In this document: one piece after another, positions 17,527 to 26,559 of the stretch
Position numbering within the stretch: the first letter of the stretch is position 1
Layout: every line of letters starts with the position of its first letter
Source: an uncultured SAR86 cluster bacterium
GTDB taxonomy: Bacteria; Pseudomonadota; Gammaproteobacteria; Magnimaribacterales; AG-339-G14
Length of the DNA: 64,000 nucleotides
Direction of reading: 5' to 3'
NCBI GenBank assembly: GCA_902614235.1
Contig: CACMKG010000002.1
Location: 1 to 64,000 of the forward strand
Translations under genes and position numbers: made by a program
Notes under the pieces: generated by a model
What the model was told of the DNA's origin: nothing
The model's input: the letters and a program-made list of their open reading frames with translations, nothing else
Database searches by the model: none

Positions 17527-19419
17527 TTAATTATTAATTAAGTCTTCTAATACCTTTAAATCAGGTGTGGGTCGCCCTCTTTTAGTTTTTAAAATTTGTT
17601 CAGCTTTTAAAAGGTTGTATTTCTCATTTGTAATCGTTTGCATGTCTGTTACATCTCGAACAATAGTTGGTTTCAAGAAGACAACTAAATTCTTTTTTGA
17701 TCTTGAAGTCGTAGTAGATTTAAACAACCTACCTAATAAGGGAATATCTCCTAATAATGGGACTTTTCTCTCTGATTCCTGCACGTCATCGCTTATCAAA
17801 CCACCCAAAACAATAATCTCACTATCTTCTACCATCACGGCCGTTTTAATTTCTCTTTTATTTGTAGCTATTTCGGAAGCTCCAATCAACAAAGGTCCAA
17901 ACACGCTTGATACTTCTTGTTCTATATCTAACCGAATGGAGTTTCCCTCATTAATTTGTGGTTTAACAAGTAACTTGACGCCAACTTCTTCTCTGCTGAC
18001 CGTTCTAAAAGGATTTGTATTGTCAGAACCTAAAGATTCTCCAGTTGTGATTGGTATTTCTTGGCCAACTATAATTGAGGATTCTTCGTTATCCATTGTG
18101 AGAATAGAAGGAGTTGATAACACATTAGAATCTGTATCTTTTCGAAGAACATTAAGAATTGCAGCAAAACTTTTTCCATCCTTTTTATATTTTCCAACTC
18201 CAGCAGCGAATCCATCTAAGGTTAATAGTGATTGTGCTGAAATTGGAATAGAAGATGAACCGGACGTAGTATCGTAAACTTCTCCTCCTACAATCGCAGT
18301 TAGATCAGGATTTGGGTTTCCAAATCGTTGAGAAACAATTGGGGTATCAGACCCATCGCCCGAGAAAAGGATTTGAACACCGAGCTCTTTTGCTAAAGTA
18401 TCTGAAATTTCTACAATAATAGCCTCCACCAAAACTTGGGCTCTTTTGATATCTAAGCTTGCAATAACATCTTCAATTGCTGTCATTACTTCAGGGTCGG
18501 CAGAGATTACTAGTGAATTGGTACCTTCATGTGCTTCGATGCTAGTTGTTATTTTACTGGTACTTCTATCTTGTGCTGTTAAATTTTCTGATAAATTCTT
18601 TAAAATCTTTTCGAGAGACTTTGCATCGGCATATTTAAGATATTTCACTTTCAGGGTGCTTGAACCACTTTGCTCGGTATCTAAATTCTGTATGAGATTT
18701 TTCATCCTATCCACTATAGGTTCGTCTCCAACCAAAAGGATGCTATTGCTTCGATCAATTGAATATGAAGTGAATTGATTGGGATTCATTCCTCCTGAAT
18801 TATCATTGAAAATTTTATCAATTATCTTTGAGACTTCTTTTGAGGAAGAATAATTAAGTTTGATAAACTCATATTTTTCACCAGGTGTTTTGTCAAGTTC
18901 ATTAATAATGCCTCTTAACTTTTCTACATTTCCAGCTCGGTCTGCAATTATCAGCGAATTAGTCGGCTCATAAACTGCCAGATGACCCTGCGAAGAAATA
19001 ATCGGCCTCAATAGTGAAATTAAAGAGTTCACTGAAGCAAATTTAGGTTTAATAATATCTGTCACAAAGGAGTCAGCTGGGCTATTTGACCTAGGGAATG
19101 TATTAAAGGCTTGCCTTCCGATAATCTCAGGAACTATTTTAGTAGCGTTATCTTGTTCTACAGCAGCATATCCATGCACAGCTAAAACAGAGAGCATAAC
19201 TTCATAGGCTTCATCAATGGATAAATCCTCACGAGAAATTATTGTTATTTTTGCATTTATTCTTGGGTCGACTATAAAAGTCTTACCCGTTAAAGATGAA
19301 ATATCAGATATAAAAGCTCTGATATCAGCATCACGCATATTAATAGTAACGGCATGGCTATATAGAGATAGTATAAGCGTCAGAGTCGCGCAAAATTTTA
19401 AGTAATTTCTTAAATACAT
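17527..19419 (-). CDS. gspD: Type II secretion outer-membrane secretin D
   Basis: A 630-residue secretin that forms the outer-membrane channel. A signal peptide (about residues 1-23) is followed by the N0 domain (TINMRDADIRAFISDISSL), N1-N3 repeats, then the secretin core with VEAIIVEI, GQEIPITTG and VPLLGDIPLLGRLF. The C-terminal tail after the core is short, with no clear pilotin-binding S domain, and no gspS is seen. Either another targeting route or a distant pilotin is needed. It lies between gspC and gspE with gaps of seven bases. Confidence 0.96.
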   Translation of the reverse strand: MYLRNYLKFCATLTLILSLYSHAVTINMRDADIRAFISDISSLTGKTFIVDPRINAKITIISREDLSIDEAYEVMLSVLAVHGYAAVEQDNATKIVPEIIGRQAFNTFPRSNSPADSFVTDIIKPKFASVNSLISLLRPIISSQGHLAVYEPTNSLIIADRAGNVEKLRGIINELDKTPGEKYEFIKLNYSSSKEVSKIIDKIFNDNSGGMNPNQFTSYSIDRSNSILLVGDEPIVDRMKNLIQNLDTEQSGSSTLKVKYLKYADAKSLEKILKNLSENLTAQDRSTSKITTSIEAHEGTNSLVISADPEVMTAIEDVIASLDIKRAQVLVEAIIVEISDTLAKELGVQILFSGDGSDTPIVSQRFGNPNPDLTAIVGGEVYDTTSGSSSIPISAQSLLTLDGFAAGVGKYKKDGKSFAAILNVLRKDTDSNVLSTPSILTMDNEESSIIVGQEIPITTGESLGSDNTNPFRTVSREEVGVKLLVKPQINEGNSIRLDIEQEVSSVFGPLLIGASEIATNKREIKTAVMVEDSEIIVLGGLISDDVQESERKVPLLGDIPLLGRLFKSTTTSRSKKNLVVFLKPTIVRDVTDMQTITNEKYNLLKAEQILKTKRGRPTPDLKVLEDLINN

Positions 19420-19426
19420 ATTTTGT

Positions 19427-20257
19427 TTAATTTACTTTTATACCGATTGAAATTGGATTGTTATCTCTCAAAATCGAAAGATTAAGATCCCTGGCTTCAC
19501 TGAAAAAAGTCTCTAGGTTTGAAAGGTAATTTTCATTTAGATCAGAGACTAGAGCACCATTTATTGAAACAAGAACATCTCCTGGCATAAGATCTAAGTT
19601 AACCAAAAAGTCTTTATTTTCTCCAGGATTGACTTCCAGTCCAGACAAAGTACCGTTTGAAAAAATTGGAACAAAAGAAATCGCTTCAAGAATATTTTGA
19701 TTTGATAACCACTCCGCAGAAATTATATTGTCATTTTTATTTGCAGGATTCTTTAAAATTTCAGTTTCTATTCCAGAAATTAGGTTCGGTTTATTAAATG
19801 AAAGACTCTCTGCAACCCCAGATCTATTGATCGTTACATAATCTTTATGTATCGACTCTAAAAAAACATTATCTAAGATGCGATCTCCTGTCTGATACTC
19901 TTTTTGATCTGATTTACTTAGGCCAATGATTGCAAAATTTTTATCCTCGGAGGAAGTCACGCCAAATAACTTCAAAGATAATGATGTTTCTGGAGCTTTG
20001 ATAGCGTTTAAAAGAGCATTGGAATTTTCTTTAGATTCATAATTTGACAAGAAAGGATTTCGATCTATCTTTTTGATTTGGATCTTTGCGGCGGTGGACT
20101 GATTTAGAACGGGTGTGTCAGCAAAGATTATTTCTAAAACTACATTTGAAGTCTCAAAAGAAAATATTAAAACAACGATAGCAATAGCAATTGTTTTGGC
20201 CTTTTTAGAAACGAAATCAGCGATTTCATTGTAAATATTAAAAAAATTTATATTCAT
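19427..20257 (-). CDS. gspC: Type II secretion protein C with PDZ domain
   Basis: A 276-residue bitopic protein that links the inner-membrane platform to the secretin and helps select substrates. One membrane segment lies near residues 22-45. The HR domain (LKLFGVTSSEDKNFAIIG, YQTGDRI) follows, and the C-terminal PDZ domain has LMPGDVLVSINGALV. The first gene of the operon, it is transcribed away from the prepilin peptidase gene. A PhoB-like box lies about 62 bases upstream. Confidence 0.92.
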   Translation of the reverse strand: MNINFFNIYNEIADFVSKKAKTIAIAIVVLIFSFETSNVVLEIIFADTPVLNQSTAAKIQIKKIDRNPFLSNYESKENSNALLNAIKAPETSLSLKLFGVTSSEDKNFAIIGLSKSDQKEYQTGDRILDNVFLESIHKDYVTINRSGVAESLSFNKPNLISGIETEILKNPANKNDNIISAEWLSNQNILEAISFVPIFSNGTLSGLEVNPGENKDFLVNLDLMPGDVLVSINGALVSDLNENYLSNLETFFSEARDLNLSILRDNNPISIGIKVN

Positions 20258-20318
20258 AATTTAAATATACTAGTTTGACCTTTAGCGGATATATTATCTA
20301 CTAAATATGCGATTTTGA

Positions 20319-20341
20319 ATGACAATTAAGTGACAATTTGA
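20319..20341 (-). promoter_or_regulatory. Candidate PhoB box facing the T2SS operon
   Basis: Read towards gspC the sequence is TTGTCACTTAATTGTCATT: two TGTCA half-sites exactly 11 bases apart with an AT-rich spacer. This is close to the E. coli Pho box (CTGTCAT, four bases, CTGTCAT). A possible -10 (TATTTA, 20307-20302) begins 17 bases after the second half-site, near the spacing known for PhoB promoters. On the other strand the same bases lie just before TATTAT/TATAAT and the prepilin peptidase ATG. Confidence 0.6.
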
Positions 20342-20354
20342 ATATTATAATTTT

Positions 20355-21104
20355 ATGGAAATTTTATATGCTTTCTTGCTAGGACTTATATTTGGAAGCT
20401 TTCTCAATAGCTTGTCATATCGCATGCCTATTATCCTTAATTATCGTAATGCTTTGAAGGAGTTTCCAGATATGGGACTTTCTTTTCCCAGGTCGTTTTG
20501 TCCAAATTGCAAAACACCTTTATCAGTATTTTCGCTCATACCGGTTTTAAGTTTTTTTATTCAAATGGGCAAATGTAAATCTTGCAAACAAAGTATTTCA
20601 ATCAGTTACCCTTTTTTCGAAATTTTGCTTGGAATTTTATTTGCTTTAATTTTGATCAAAGCAGGCTCGATAAATTATATCTTTCTTTTAGATTGTCTTT
20701 TTATTTTTACCTTAATCTTAATAGCTCGCTTGGACGAAATTTTTTTCAAAATTCCCTTCTCGCTTAATTTAATCGTTTTTTTTAATGGAATTCTTACCAA
20801 TTTTTATTTCACTTCTTTAGGCCTAGGGTTTGTCTCTTTCTTGATATGCCTTGCCGTGTTATCTGCTATCAAATTTTTAGCAGACTATATATTGAAGAAA
20901 GATTCTTTTGGTTGGGGGGATATAATATTGATATCTAATCTATCTCTGTTTTTTGGTATCTACAATTTACCCTTTATTTTATTTGTCTCTTCTTTATCAG
21001 GAATAATTTGGTATTTTTTTAAAAAAAGAAATGTTTCAGAAAAAACTATTGCTTTTGGTCCGCACATTACTTTGTCTGGAATCTGGTTGTTATTTATTCT
21101 TTAA
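20355..21104 (+). CDS. gspO: Prepilin peptidase / N-methyltransferase (GspO/PilD)
   Basis: A 249-residue polytopic enzyme that removes prepilin leaders and methylates the new N-terminus; it serves GspG, I, J and K. The N-terminal FGSFLNSLSYRMP block, the zinc domain with two CxxC pairs (FCPNCKTPL, KCKSCKQSI) and YPFFEILLG match the family. The two catalytic aspartates are probably in LIARLDEIFFKIP and GWGDIILIS. The usual lysine after the second Asp pair (GxGDxK) is isoleucine here. The TATTAT/TATAAT box ends a few bases before the ATG, so the message may be leaderless. Confidence 0.92.
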   Translation: MEILYAFLLGLIFGSFLNSLSYRMPIILNYRNALKEFPDMGLSFPRSFCPNCKTPLSVFSLIPVLSFFIQMGKCKSCKQSISISYPFFEILLGILFALILIKAGSINYIFLLDCLFIFTLILIARLDEIFFKIPFSLNLIVFFNGILTNFYFTSLGLGFVSFLICLAVLSAIKFLADYILKKDSFGWGDIILISNLSLFFGIYNLPFILFVSSLSGIIWYFFKKRNVSEKTIAFGPHITLSGIWLLFIL

Positions 21105-21111
21105 ATTAATT

Positions 21112-22362
21112 TTATACACCAAAAATTATTCTTAATAAAATATAGAAGAGAATTGTAAATGCCGCACCAGTAGGAATAGTTACTAACCAAGAAGCAATTA
21201 TTCTCCTTATCGAAGCATAATCTAAGTGTTCTGCGCCTTTAGCTAGCCCAACGCCTATAACTCCACCGACCAGTGTATGTGTAGTTGAAATAGGAAACCC
21301 AAGATAAGTCGCAGCAACAACAGTAGACGCTGTAGCCATTTCCGCGGAGAAGCCAAGACTAGGTGTTAGAGCTGTAATTTTTTTTCCGACTGTTGAGATG
21401 ACCCTAGAACCTAGAGTTGCTAAACCAAAAACGATCCCAATACCTCCAACAAGTAAAACCCATGGGCTGATCGAAGATTTAGATCCTATTTCGCCAGTAT
21501 CCACTACACTTACAACTGCTGCCAAAGGTCCAATTGCATTTGCAACATCATTTGAACCATGAGCAAAAGCCATAGCGCTAGCAGAAACTATCATCAGCAA
21601 TCCAAATGCAAATTCAATGCCGCCTTCTCTCATTATTTGATCTTTATTCCTTCTTAAAAAAAATGCTGTTCCAGTTGCAACAATAATGCTAAAAATTAAA
21701 ATAAATAAATAAATTTCATTTTCTGAAAATTCTATTCCTACATGTTTAAGACCTTTCCTTGCTGTGACGAGTGAAATAACGACTGCTACTAGAAAACTAT
21801 ATAATGGAATAAAAGTGATAGCTGCTTTTCCAGGATTGGCTCTATCTAAAATTAATTTTTTTGCAGATATATAGAGTCCAAAAGCTAAAGTTCCAGAAAA
21901 TAAAGGGGAAGTTACCCAACTCATTGCTATATTACCAACCTTGCCCCAAGATACAGCATCTACTCCCTTAGAAATTAGTACGAAACCAATAATAGCTCCC
22001 ACTATTGAGTGAGTAGTAGAAACAGGCCAGCCTCTTAAACTCGCGATAAACAACCAAGTACCTCCTGCTAAAAGAGCAGATATCATGCCCATTACAAATA
22101 TATTTACATCATTGGTATATAGATTTGGATCTACGATGCCTTTTCTAATTGTAGAAGTTACTTCTCCACCTGCTAAAAAAGCTCCTAAAAATTCAAAAAT
22201 AGCCGCAATTATTACTGCTTGTTTAAGGGTTATAGCTTTGCTTCCTACAGAAGTCCCCATGGAGTTTGCAACATCGTTAGCACCAATGCCGAAAGCCATA
22301 AAAAAACCAATAAATCCTGCAATCAAAAGTATATTAAAAGGATCCAAAAACAAAGTTTCCAT
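21112..22362 (-). CDS. Inorganic phosphate transporter, PiT family
   Basis: A 416-residue permease with about ten membrane segments and the duplicated PiT signature. The first copy is GANDVANSMGTSVG with STTHSIVGAIIG; the second is HGSNDVANAIGPLAA with STTHTLVGGVIGVG. PiT proteins import metal-phosphate complexes with H+ or Na+. It converges on the prepilin peptidase gene. A 43-base element with 11-base repeats lies 34-76 bases upstream of its start and has a near copy in front of the TonB receptor at 26.5 kb. Confidence 0.95.
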   Translation of the reverse strand: METLFLDPFNILLIAGFIGFFMAFGIGANDVANSMGTSVGSKAITLKQAVIIAAIFEFLGAFLAGGEVTSTIRKGIVDPNLYTNDVNIFVMGMISALLAGGTWLFIASLRGWPVSTTHSIVGAIIGFVLISKGVDAVSWGKVGNIAMSWVTSPLFSGTLAFGLYISAKKLILDRANPGKAAITFIPLYSFLVAVVISLVTARKGLKHVGIEFSENEIYLFILIFSIIVATGTAFFLRRNKDQIMREGGIEFAFGLLMIVSASAMAFAHGSNDVANAIGPLAAVVSVVDTGEIGSKSSISPWVLLVGGIGIVFGLATLGSRVISTVGKKITALTPSLGFSAEMATASTVVAATYLGFPISTTHTLVGGVIGVGLAKGAEHLDYASIRRIIASWLVTIPTGAAFTILFYILLRIIFGV

Positions 22363-22395
22363 ATTGAGAGTCTCTAAATTAAAAATAATTTTACT

Positions 22396-22438
22396 ACAAA
22401 ATTGTTGAGAAACTGTTGCCTTAATGTGACTTAATTTT
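22396..22438 (-). promoter_or_regulatory. 43-base upstream element of the PiT gene (candidate PhoB-type site)
   Basis: Read on the minus strand, three 11-base units follow each other: GTCACATTAAG, GCAACAGTTTC, TCAACAATTTT. A -10-like TAAAAT begins 15 bases after the start of the third unit. The element matches 34 of 43 positions with 26682-26724. Conservation outside genes at two loci of one phosphate cluster argues for a shared regulator; PhoB is the natural candidate, but TGTCA cores are weaker than at 20319. Confidence 0.5.
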
Positions 22439-22531
22439 AGATATAAAAGTAAAATTTAGATGAAATAGTGAATAATTCAAATCCTTGCAATTTATGGATA
22501 AATTAAAAGACTTAGTTTTTTTCAGAAATAT

Positions 22532-22657
22532 TTATGAAAAATAAAGAACTGCCACCAAAACTATCCATAAAGAAATAAAACCAAATATAATCATCTCTTG
22601 TAATTGAGACTTTGCAGGTATTAATCTTTGATCTTTAAGAACAGTTTTAGTATTCAT
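22532..22657 (-). CDS. Small single-span membrane protein, 41 residues
   Basis: An open frame with ATG start in an otherwise empty 536-base gap. The first 21 residues are polar (MNTKTVLKDQRLIPAKSQ and on); residues about 22-40 form one hydrophobic helix (MIIFGFISLWIVLVAVLYF). I do not recognise the family. Three TGTCA-like repeats at 11-base spacing lie 19 bases upstream and point at it. The PiT gene is downstream on the same strand. The ribosome site is weak, so this is plausible rather than proven. Confidence 0.5.
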   Translation of the reverse strand: MNTKTVLKDQRLIPAKSQLQEMIIFGFISLWIVLVAVLYFS

Positions 22658-22675
22658 ATCTTTTTTGTAACTTAA

Positions 22676-22711
22676 ATGACACTTTTATGTCACATAATAG
22701 ACACAATAGAC
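22676..22711 (-). promoter_or_regulatory. Candidate PhoB box, three tandem 11-base repeats
   Basis: Read on the minus strand: TGTCTATTATG, TGACATAAAAG, TGTCATTTAAG. Units two and three together resemble the E. coli Pho box closely. The repeats end 19 bases before the ATG of the 41-residue gene, so there is little room for a standard -10 and leader; the promoter may use the first two units. The rest of the gap up to the phytase stop (22712-22898) shows only AT-rich sequence. Confidence 0.55.
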
Positions 22712-22898
22712 TAATTTTATATAAAAAACTAGCATTTTTTTTAAAACTATAAAATTTAAATATTTTAAAATTTAATTCAATTCCAATTTCAGTTTAGTCC
22801 TTAGGCTGATAAGAAATAGATTTATCCAGAACAATAAAAGGCAAAGGTAAGAATTAATGGATATGAGTGTTTGAATTATTAGATATAAACTCTATAAG

Positions 22899-24020
22899 TT
22901 ATCTAGGAACAGTTAAGGCATCAAGTACATCTTTGAAAGAGACAATTTTGAAGTTTTGTCTTTTAGTTTCATACCCATCTTTATTAAAACCATCTTGTGC
23001 AATCATAATACCTTCTGGATACTCATCACTCAGTTTAAAGTTGATTGTTTCTATACCGTCAGTATCAGTAACATTATCTATACTTTTTGAAGAGCCTATT
23101 CTAAAACTGGTTATATAATCATATGGATAATTCCTATCATACAAATTAAATTTACTATCTCCTTGGGAGGATAAAATTAAATAACCAGAATTGTTTGATG
23201 TTTTATATAAAGATACACCCTCTGGGTCGCCACCAATTTGACCTTCTCTAGAATCGACAATATATGGCTCAGAGAAATCAAAACTATCATCGAGTCTATA
23301 AGCTTTTAAAACCCCTCTTACTTCTTCTTCTGATATAAAAAGAGTCCTATTGAAATCATCATAAACACACCCTTCCGATTCTCCACCATTATTAAAAGTT
23401 GTTATAAGATCGAGGCCATTTTCAGTCAGGTTCCATACTTCAACTCGCGGACCGGTGTCTTCTGTTAAAAAAGCAACTAATCCATACTTTGGATCGATTC
23501 CAGCGCATATACCGTATACGATAATATTTGATTTACCTCTAAATGATGGTTTTGATGGGACTTCCCATAAATTATTTTTAAGTTTTTGTCTTATTTTATT
23601 ATCTTCAAATACCCATAAATCTACCGATCCTAATGTTCTATTAGACCCAAAAAGGAAAGTAAAATCAGAGACATTCTCATCGTCTCCAAGATTCATACTT
23701 CTTGTATCAACATTATTAATCCTACCAAGATTTGTATAGCTCAACTCTTGTCCTTGAAGATTGTAACTATAAATTCCGCTTTTTTTATCAGTTCCAAAGA
23801 TAATTGAATTTGAAGGATTATTTTTATTTACCCATATTGCAGGATCATCAGCTGCATCTCCCTCAGTTATAACTGGCGGTGTCTCGTAAATTGCCTCAAC
23901 CTCAACATAATCTGCAAAAGTAAAAGTAGAAAGGAAAAAGGCAAGTATGAAACTTGCCTTTTTAGGGAGAATATAATTTTTAGTACTTATAAGTGAAACC
24001 AATTGTCGCACTTCTACCAT
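22899..24020 (-). CDS. Beta-propeller phytase (3-phytase-like), exported
   Basis: A phosphatase that removes phosphate from inositol phosphates in a Ca2+-dependent six-blade propeller. Matches to the family run the whole length: DDPAIWVNKNNPSNSIIFGT, DKKSGIYSYNLQG, GRINNVDTRS, then ESEGCVYDDFNRTLFISEEE, GGDPEGVSLY, LILSSQGDSKFNLYDR, DNVTDTDGIETINF and EGIMIAQDGFN. A signal peptide is visible (LPKKASFILAFFLSTFTFA before DYVEVE). The start is unclear: all usable ATG, GTG or TTG codons overlap the receptor gene; I give ATG 24020, alternatives are GTG 24011, TTG 24002 and ATG 24080. It probably acts outside the inner membrane, feeding the neighbouring TonB receptor. Confidence 0.9.
   Translation of the reverse strand: MVEVRQLVSLISTKNYILPKKASFILAFFLSTFTFADYVEVEAIYETPPVITEGDAADDPAIWVNKNNPSNSIIFGTDKKSGIYSYNLQGQELSYTNLGRINNVDTRSMNLGDDENVSDFTFLFGSNRTLGSVDLWVFEDNKIRQKLKNNLWEVPSKPSFRGKSNIIVYGICAGIDPKYGLVAFLTEDTGPRVEVWNLTENGLDLITTFNNGGESEGCVYDDFNRTLFISEEEVRGVLKAYRLDDSFDFSEPYIVDSREGQIGGDPEGVSLYKTSNNSGYLILSSQGDSKFNLYDRNYPYDYITSFRIGSSKSIDNVTDTDGIETINFKLSDEYPEGIMIAQDGFNKDGYETKRQNFKIVSFKDVLDALTVPR
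23935..23963. terminator. Hairpin with T-tract between TonB receptor and phytase
   Basis: A perfect 12-base stem, AAAAAGGCAAGT with ACTTGCCTTTTT, and a five-base loop, 17 bases after the receptor stop codon. It looks like a bidirectional intrinsic terminator, yet it lies inside the part of the phytase gene that encodes the signal peptide. If it works, only read-through transcripts would make phytase, giving receptor in excess over enzyme. Confidence 0.6.
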
Positions 24021-26532
24021 ATTCATCATATTGAGAAAGTCTTGAAGGATTGCCCCAATAATAGAATTCTGGTTCGTCATTTATATTAATTAAGTCTAAT
24101 TTAAGAGTTAAATTATCATTCAAATAATATTTGGCTGTAAAGTCTATTTGCGAATGATCGTCAGTAAATCTGATATTGTCATAATTTAGATTATCTACAG
24201 TAGTTTCTATATCATCATCAGCAAGATAATCTAAGTAATCGCTTCTTTGAGCTAACGAGAGTCTCATGTCAACTTTTCCTTTGTCGTACCCAATTGATAA
24301 ATTTCTTGTGCTATCAGCGAGTTTTCTAAATGGAACGGTAAACACACCGGCAGCGCTAGGAACATCACTTTCAGCGTCAACTTCAGTTAAATTTAATGAG
24401 ATGAATAAACCATCAAATGGTTCAGGAAGATTCACAAATTCACTGAAAAAATTGAATTCAATTCCATCAACTGTTGACTTTTCACTGTTAATGTATGTTT
24501 CTAATTCGCTAAAGTTAATCCCTCCAACAACACCTGCTGTAACTTGAGGATAAATAGCATTTTTAACATCTTTCCTAAAATAACCTATTGATACTGCGCC
24601 ATTTTCATAATATCTTTCAAAGCTAAGATCTAGATTTGTAGATTCATATGGTTCTAAGTCAGGATTACCCATTTCTCCCTTATAAATTGTACTTCCATCC
24701 GCTGCAGTTCCATCCGATTTAAAGTCTGCTACGGGAGCAGTTTCACCAAATCCAGGTCTAGATAAAGATCGAAAAATTGCACCACGAACTATTGTGTCGT
24801 CATTGACGAAGTATTTTACGTTTACACTTGGTGATACGAATGTGTAATTTTTAGAAGCTCTAATAGTAGAGTCATCTTCTTTATTGTATCCAAGTGTATC
24901 AAATGAAGTGTCCTCTGCCCTTAGACCAGCAATCACAACTGCATTTTCAAATTCCATTGTGCCCATTAAATAAAGTGCTGTGATATCTTCTTCAGAAACA
25001 AAATCTTTGTCAAAGTTAGGTTTTGCATAGTTATTTGTTAATGAACCAAATGTGCCCTGAAGAGCGAAGATTGTTGCAGGATCTGCCATGGGACCAAAAA
25101 CATTTGGCCAAGGCCAGTTAACTGGTGTAGTAATTGGATTGTAATTTGATTGAGAAGTACCAGGATCCGAAGCGAAACCTGAAACAGTTTTTTCTTTTTC
25201 TCGAGTGCTATATTTGAAGCCAAATTTTAAAGTCGTTGGAACATCAGAAACCGTAAAACCTTCTTTTGTAAAATCAGCCTGAAATGATGATATTGTGTCA
25301 TCAATTACAGAATCTTCCTCTTCAATCTCATCTACTCCCATGCTTGCTGGATCATAAATATTTCCAGCCCCAGTAGTAATTGCAGTAGCTAGAGTCATAC
25401 GTGGTATTTGAGGATTTGAATAATCAAAAGATCCGCAAGGTCCTCCACAAGCAGCTGCCTTAAAGGTACTACTTCTAAACTTTGCATCAACATTGTCTGT
25501 ATCATCTTCTTCAGCAAAAGAATTCGAAAATGCGAACTCTGCATCCCAGCCGTTGACTATTGTGTTACCACCTAGAATGAATGTTCTGATTGTTCTAACT
25601 TCCTCCCTAACTCTTACTTCTGCATCTCTTCTTATTTCTGTAATAGTGCTTCCTGTAGCAGTAACATTACTGTTTTTTAACTTCCCGTACTCGTCTTTAT
25701 ACCTGAGCTCATCATCCACGTATTCATTCCATAAAATATTTGCATACATAGATGATTCATCATTGATCCTATAGTCAATGTCGTAAGTAATACCTAATCT
25801 TTCTCTGGTTAAATCATAATATCTGCTTTCAAAATCATCATCTATTGCAAAGTTTCCACCAGTGGCAGCCCAAGCAGGAAAACCGGTTTCATTGTTGTAA
25901 GTAATTACTTGTTTTTTAGAATAAGTAAGACCAATTATATGTCCTGCATTTTCACTAATCAGATCTCCGTAGGTAAGGGAGATTTTAGGATTATCATTAT
26001 TATATGTTTGATCGTTGTATTGGGTATTTACTTTTAGTTTTAAATACGTGCCATCCAAGTCTAGAGCGCTTTTCGTATTGAACTCAACTCTTCCGCCAAT
26101 AGAATCAAGATCTTGATCAGGAGTTAAAGATTTGTATACTTCAATAGAATCTAGAAGTTCTGTTGGTAGACCGTCAAGCATCACTTTTCTTCCACCTTCT
26201 GGTGCTGGAATAGTTGCGCCATTGACAGAAATGTTGTTTAAGTCTCCAGAAAGACCTCTAACGGTAACATAACGGCCCTCACCTTGGTCGTTTTCAACTG
26301 AAATACCTGAGATTCTTCTTAGAGCCTCTGCAGCGGTAGTATCTGGAAATTCACCTAAGGCATCTGAATCTATAACAGATAAAATCTGATTGGAATCCCT
26401 TTGCTTTTCTATAGCAGAGATGATGCTAGCTTTTGTTCCAACTACCAACAATTCCTCAGTAATTTCTGAGTCTTCTTGTGAAAATACAAAAGGGTTTGCA
26501 AAAATTAAAATAAATAAATATATTTTTTTCAT
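23980..26532 (-). CDS. TonB-dependent receptor (TonB-Xanth-Caul type), phytase partner
   Basis: An outer-membrane gated channel of 850 residues. A signal peptide (MKKIYLFILIFANPFVFS) is followed by the plug domain with SVIDSDALGEFPDTTAAEAL, RRISGISVENDQGEGRYVTV and VYKSLTPDQDLDSIGGRVEF, then a 22-strand barrel ending in the aromatic SATIGFTYKY. The plug wording matches the group often called TonB-Xanth-Caul. I start at ATG 26532 because AAGGAT stands eight bases upstream; a longer frame from 26553 adds seven residues before this signal peptide. The phytase gene behind it suggests uptake of inositol phosphates or their products; that is inference. Confidence 0.93.
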   Translation of the reverse strand: MKKIYLFILIFANPFVFSQEDSEITEELLVVGTKASIISAIEKQRDSNQILSVIDSDALGEFPDTTAAEALRRISGISVENDQGEGRYVTVRGLSGDLNNISVNGATIPAPEGGRKVMLDGLPTELLDSIEVYKSLTPDQDLDSIGGRVEFNTKSALDLDGTYLKLKVNTQYNDQTYNNDNPKISLTYGDLISENAGHIIGLTYSKKQVITYNNETGFPAWAATGGNFAIDDDFESRYYDLTRERLGITYDIDYRINDESSMYANILWNEYVDDELRYKDEYGKLKNSNVTATGSTITEIRRDAEVRVREEVRTIRTFILGGNTIVNGWDAEFAFSNSFAEEDDTDNVDAKFRSSTFKAAACGGPCGSFDYSNPQIPRMTLATAITTGAGNIYDPASMGVDEIEEEDSVIDDTISSFQADFTKEGFTVSDVPTTLKFGFKYSTREKEKTVSGFASDPGTSQSNYNPITTPVNWPWPNVFGPMADPATIFALQGTFGSLTNNYAKPNFDKDFVSEEDITALYLMGTMEFENAVVIAGLRAEDTSFDTLGYNKEDDSTIRASKNYTFVSPSVNVKYFVNDDTIVRGAIFRSLSRPGFGETAPVADFKSDGTAADGSTIYKGEMGNPDLEPYESTNLDLSFERYYENGAVSIGYFRKDVKNAIYPQVTAGVVGGINFSELETYINSEKSTVDGIEFNFFSEFVNLPEPFDGLFISLNLTEVDAESDVPSAAGVFTVPFRKLADSTRNLSIGYDKGKVDMRLSLAQRSDYLDYLADDDIETTVDNLNYDNIRFTDDHSQIDFTAKYYLNDNLTLKLDLININDEPEFYYWGNPSRLSQYDEYGRSATIGFTYKY

Positions 26533-26559
26533 AGTAATAATCCTTAATTCCATATAAAT

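Noticed and set aside
17567-18277. 236-codon plus-strand frame inside gspD
   Set aside because: It is antisense to a clear secretin gene and shows no protein family features.
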